Positions 29,986 through 33,207 of a DNA stretch of 33,207 bases are shown here, piece after piece. Numbering within the stretch: position 1 is the first letter of the stretch; every line of letters starts with the position of its first letter. The stretch spans positions 1 to 33,207 of the forward strand of contig MFSU01000052.1 in NCBI GenBank assembly GCA_001785115.1. Direction: 5' to 3'. The notes beneath the pieces were generated by a model, which searched no databases, was not told where the DNA came from, and worked only from the letters and a program-made list of their open reading frames with translations. Made by a program: the position numbers and the translations under genes. This DNA is from Candidatus Muproteobacteria bacterium RBG_16_65_34. Its GTDB lineage: Bacteria; Pseudomonadota; Gammaproteobacteria; Acidiferrobacterales; Sulfurifustaceae.

Positions 29986-30310
29986 ACGAAGGCCTGAATA
30001 ATAGTTTTTGCAGCAAAGGCGCAAAGAGTATTTCATCTTTGATGAACCAATGGGCTTATTGCTTGACGTTGCACTTTACCGCCGCGTTATGGCCGCACGC
30101 ATGGCTCGGCAATTCGATCGGAATTGGCAGGGGCGTTGTGTAACGTAAAGCAACGACCCCTGATTTCGCTTATCTTTACATCCTGAACAGCCGACTTTGA
30201 TGCGGTAGACTGTCTCAATTGGATTGGCACAGAAGATCTGTGTAGGTCAGTGAGGGAATACAGTGTGTGCAGTTCTTGGTAGCTGCTAACTGTGAACGGT
30301 GAGGACTACG

Positions 30311-31711
30311 ATGAGACCTATAACGCAAGAAATGCTGCGGGAAATAGTTCCGGACTTCGCACAGGCTATCCGGGAAAAGAAAACCAAGACAGTTAAACCA
30401 GCGTTTGCAGTTATCAACTTTCGCGATGAAAAGTCGCAAAACTATGAACGGCCAATTGAGTCTGTACCGATCGACCTCCTTCGATATCGTAAGGACAACG
30501 GGCGGATTGCTTCTGACGTGATGAACTATGAAAAACTGAATGGCCGCTTAGACGAAAAGGATAAGGATGCCCAGCAAATTCTCCGAGGTTTCTTGGAGAA
30601 AAAGCATCCCGAAATGACCGAGATACTTATCAAGTCGATCGAGCATACTGGACAGAGCGAACCCGCAATAATCACTTGTGACGGATTCATAATTAACGGC
30701 AATCGCCGAAAAATGGTGCTTGAATCCTTGCGCAAGCGCCACCCCGGAGATGAAAAATACCAATACGTGAAAGTTGTCATACTTCCCGGTACTGGCGAAG
30801 AAGGTGGACCGCCTACTCTGTTGGAGATTGAGCGTCTCGAGAACCGCTACCAACTGCAGAGTGAGGGAAAGTCGGAGTACTATGGTTTCGATAGAGCACT
30901 ATCTATCAAGCGAAAGATGGAACTGGGGTTTTCCCTTGAAGAGCAACTGAAGGATGACCCGCGATATGTAAGGTCAACGGAGCCGGAACTTAAAAAGGCA
31001 GTTAAACAATACGAGCGTGATTACATTTTGCCTCTGGAATGCGTCGATCGTTATCTTCAGCAATTTGATCGCGAAGGCATGTACGGGACCATTTCTTCAG
31101 GGGTGTCAGACAGGGAAGGACGTTGGCAAGCATTTATTGATTACAGCAACTCTTATTCTACCCGTTTGAAAAACCAGCAGTGGCAAATTGAAAATGCTGT
31201 TGATGAAGAGGACGTAGGGGCGATTGAGGAGGCGGCATTCAAGATGATCCGACTGCGGACATTGAAGGGGCTACCAAAGATTCACCACATAATGCGGGAG
31301 TTGCCGAAGATGTGCGCTCTGAAAGACAGCCGAAAGTCAATTCTTAGCATCGCAAACGAAGTGGACTCTTCTCTTTCGTCGGACGAGCAGTTTGACGCCC
31401 AGGGGGACGCGCTATCCTTGGATGATGTTGACAAAAAGTGGGCACAACGCCATCAGCAAAAGCTGATTATGCTTACAAAGAAAGCGCTGGATTTCGCGGA
31501 ATCATCCAGGGAGAAGGAAACGCCGTTGATGCTTCTTGAGGCGGCGTTGAAAAAACTCACGCACGAAGACTTTGCTATCGAAAATATACCTCATGTGCAA
31601 TACCATGAAGCAGGAAGACTTGCACGTGAGATCCAGCAGATTGCACGGGACATCGAGCACCAGCTTTACGAAAACGAGAAAAAGCTAAAAGATTTGCACC
31701 GTAAGAAATGA
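30311..31711 (+). CDS. ParB/sulfiredoxin-fold domain protein (ParB-like)
   Basis: ESVPIDLLRYRKDNGRIASD...LIKSIEHTGQSEPAIITCDGFIINGNRRKMVLESLRKRHP (ParB-like GxRR motif); GGTGAGGA upstream of ATG; long helical C-terminus. Confidence 0.75.
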   Translation: MRPITQEMLREIVPDFAQAIREKKTKTVKPAFAVINFRDEKSQNYERPIESVPIDLLRYRKDNGRIASDVMNYEKLNGRLDEKDKDAQQILRGFLEKKHPEMTEILIKSIEHTGQSEPAIITCDGFIINGNRRKMVLESLRKRHPGDEKYQYVKVVILPGTGEEGGPPTLLEIERLENRYQLQSEGKSEYYGFDRALSIKRKMELGFSLEEQLKDDPRYVRSTEPELKKAVKQYERDYILPLECVDRYLQQFDREGMYGTISSGVSDREGRWQAFIDYSNSYSTRLKNQQWQIENAVDEEDVGAIEEAAFKMIRLRTLKGLPKIHHIMRELPKMCALKDSRKSILSIANEVDSSLSSDEQFDAQGDALSLDDVDKKWAQRHQQKLIMLTKKALDFAESSREKETPLMLLEAALKKLTHEDFAIENIPHVQYHEAGRLAREIQQIARDIEHQLYENEKKLKDLHRKK

Positions 31712-33207
31712 GCTGCAAGGTAACTATCAGCAACGGCAGACTGGTAATTGATGACCCATCGCGGTTATTGACCGGCAGGCACCATAGCCAAATGTCCGTT
31801 TGGGGTTTCCGATATGAACCCAACACAAACTCGTACGTAGCGCGAGCGGATGAAATATACACTTTGTTGCAAAAGATCACGAAATATTTTTCGCGGTATC
31901 AAATTCCGCTAGAGCTGAGTCAAGATGTCGAATTAGCGCAGTCCGAGGTCCAACAGTCACAAGATGAGTTGAGTACTGCTCTTGAAACGGGCGCACTCTT
32001 CAAAAGCGGCGTGACCGAGCCCTTGAACGTTCGCGATTTCACGGATTTCCTAATCAGCCGGATTCCGCGCCGACTCAAAGAACACCAGGTTAAAGCTGCC
32101 CTGCATCTTCTCGCAGTCCGTAATGGAGCCAATTTTTCAGTCCCTGGAAGCGGTAAGACTACAGTTGTCTTGGCGGTCTTTGATTGGCTCAGAAGTCGCG
32201 GCGAAGTCGATTCGTTATTTGTCGTTGGACCCCCGTCGTGCTTTGCGCCGTGGCGTATGGAGTACGAGGCAGTAATTGGGAAGAAACCGTCACTCGAAAT
32301 TTTGGCAGGAGGTGACGTCGAAGATCGACAAAGCAAGTACTACGCGAGCAAGGATAATCTATCCGACCTCTATCTAACCTCTTTTCAGACGTTACAGAGG
32401 GATTGGGAGCGGGTTAAGTTGCTATTTAATCAGCGAGACGTCCGCTTTGTCTTTGTCGTTGATGAGGCGCACTATATTAAGCAGTTAAACGGTGCGTGGG
32501 CGAATGCCGTATTAACTGTTGCACAGTACGCCAGGATTCGCTGGATATTGACCGGTACCCCGTTTCCGCACTCGTATGCAGACGCCTTCAATTATTTCGA
32601 TGTTTTGTGGCCTCGATGTTCACCAATTTCTCAACACGATAGGATCAGAATCACGAACGATATTCAGAATAAAAAAGATGCTGATGCTGCACATTTGCTT
32701 AGCTCACGTATTGGGCCGCTATTTTATAGGGTCAGGAAGCGTGATCTCGGGTTGGCTCCACAGGACTTCCGCCCGCCCATGATGATCCAAATGAACAAAC
32801 ATGAGCGACATGTCTACGATTCGATCGTTGAAAAGATACGAAATCTTTCTATAGGAGATGATTTTCGAGAGTTTGAATTGCTGATTCGGCTACGACGAGG
32901 TCGCATGATGAGGCTCCGACAATGCCTATCTTATACACGACTGCTTGGAACCGCCGTTTCAGAATACAGTGAGGATTTGCTTGATGAAAAAGTGTCACTC
33001 GCTGATACGATCAAGCATTACGATGAGCTAGAATCTCCGGCAAAATTGGAAGCGGCACTCGCGCTTGTCGAGCAGTTGCGCCAGCAAGGGGAAAAAGTAG
33101 TCATTTGGTCCAATTTCGTCGAGACGCTGAAATTGCTGCGTAGACGCTTGGAGGATGCGGGTCATAGAACGGAACTTATTTACGGTGAAACACCTACCGA
33201 AACTACC
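31708..33207 (+). CDS. SF2 (SNF2/DEAH-like) helicase/ATPase, truncated by the window end
   Basis: Not in the ORF track because no stop lies in the window. My translation reads MSCKVTISNGRLVIDDPSRLLTG...RLKEHQVKAALHLLAVRNGANFSVPGSGKTTVVLAVFDWL (Walker A)...FVFVVDEAHYIKQ (DEAH)...WILTGTPFPHS (motif III)...KVVIWSNFVETLKLLRRRLEDAGH. ATGA overlap with the ParB-like gene. Confidence 0.88.
   Translation, partial: MSCKVTISNGRLVIDDPSRLLTGRHHSQMSVWGFRYEPNTNSYVARADEIYTLLQKITKYFSRYQIPLELSQDVELAQSEVQQSQDELSTALETGALFKSGVTEPLNVRDFTDFLISRIPRRLKEHQVKAALHLLAVRNGANFSVPGSGKTTVVLAVFDWLRSRGEVDSLFVVGPPSCFAPWRMEYEAVIGKKPSLEILAGGDVEDRQSKYYASKDNLSDLYLTSFQTLQRDWERVKLLFNQRDVRFVFVVDEAHYIKQLNGAWANAVLTVAQYARIRWILTGTPFPHSYADAFNYFDVLWPRCSPISQHDRIRITNDIQNKKDADAAHLLSSRIGPLFYRVRKRDLGLAPQDFRPPMMIQMNKHERHVYDSIVEKIRNLSIGDDFREFELLIRLRRGRMMRLRQCLSYTRLLGTAVSEYSEDLLDEKVSLADTIKHYDELESPAKLEAALALVEQLRQQGEKVVIWSNFVETLKLLRRRLEDAGHRTELIYGETPTETT

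Noticed and set aside
30060-30165. Possible integron attC site at the island boundary (CGCGTTATGG...GTGTAACG)
   Set aside because: The core sites do not fit RYYYAAC/GTTRRRY well and no integrase or cassette array is visible.
32576-32782. 68-aa ORF inside the helicase
   Set aside because: Off-frame within the continuous helicase reading frame from 31708.

Overview
The window is mostly a GC-rich, probably gammaproteobacterial chromosome. From left to right it holds: an iron-type ABC permease; a tandem glycine riboswitch with promoter and terminator; a glycine-cleavage cluster (gcvT-gcvH-gcvPA-tpx-hicB-hicA-gcvPB); dgkA; a SulP transporter; an isoprenylcysteine methyltransferase-like protein; a YyaL/DUF255 thioredoxin-domain protein; a two-component system; a lipid A L-Ara4N (arn) operon with arnA split into two genes; a PAP2 phosphatase; lgt; an unusual csrA; ykgJ; an aldehyde dehydrogenase; a soluble lytic transglycosylase; and an NAD-dependent epimerase-like gene. 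From about 30 kb the composition becomes clearly more AT-rich. There, a ParB-fold gene overlaps (ATGA) an SF2 helicase/ATPase that runs off the window, a candidate defence or accessory system. The strongest unexplained signal is one inverted-repeat sequence (CCCGCCACTAAATC...GATTTAGTGGCGGG). It forms the P3 stems of BOTH glycine-riboswitch aptamers and recurs 13 kb away as a free-standing 70-bp element with perfect 19-bp terminal inverted repeats. Other observations include several families of iterated palindromic intergenic repeats, nested palindromes upstream of arnT, a heptamer array starting at a stop codon, and two small-gene insertions flanked by duplicated 3' ends of the neighbouring gene. 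All assignments come from reading the sequence; no searches or folding programs were run.
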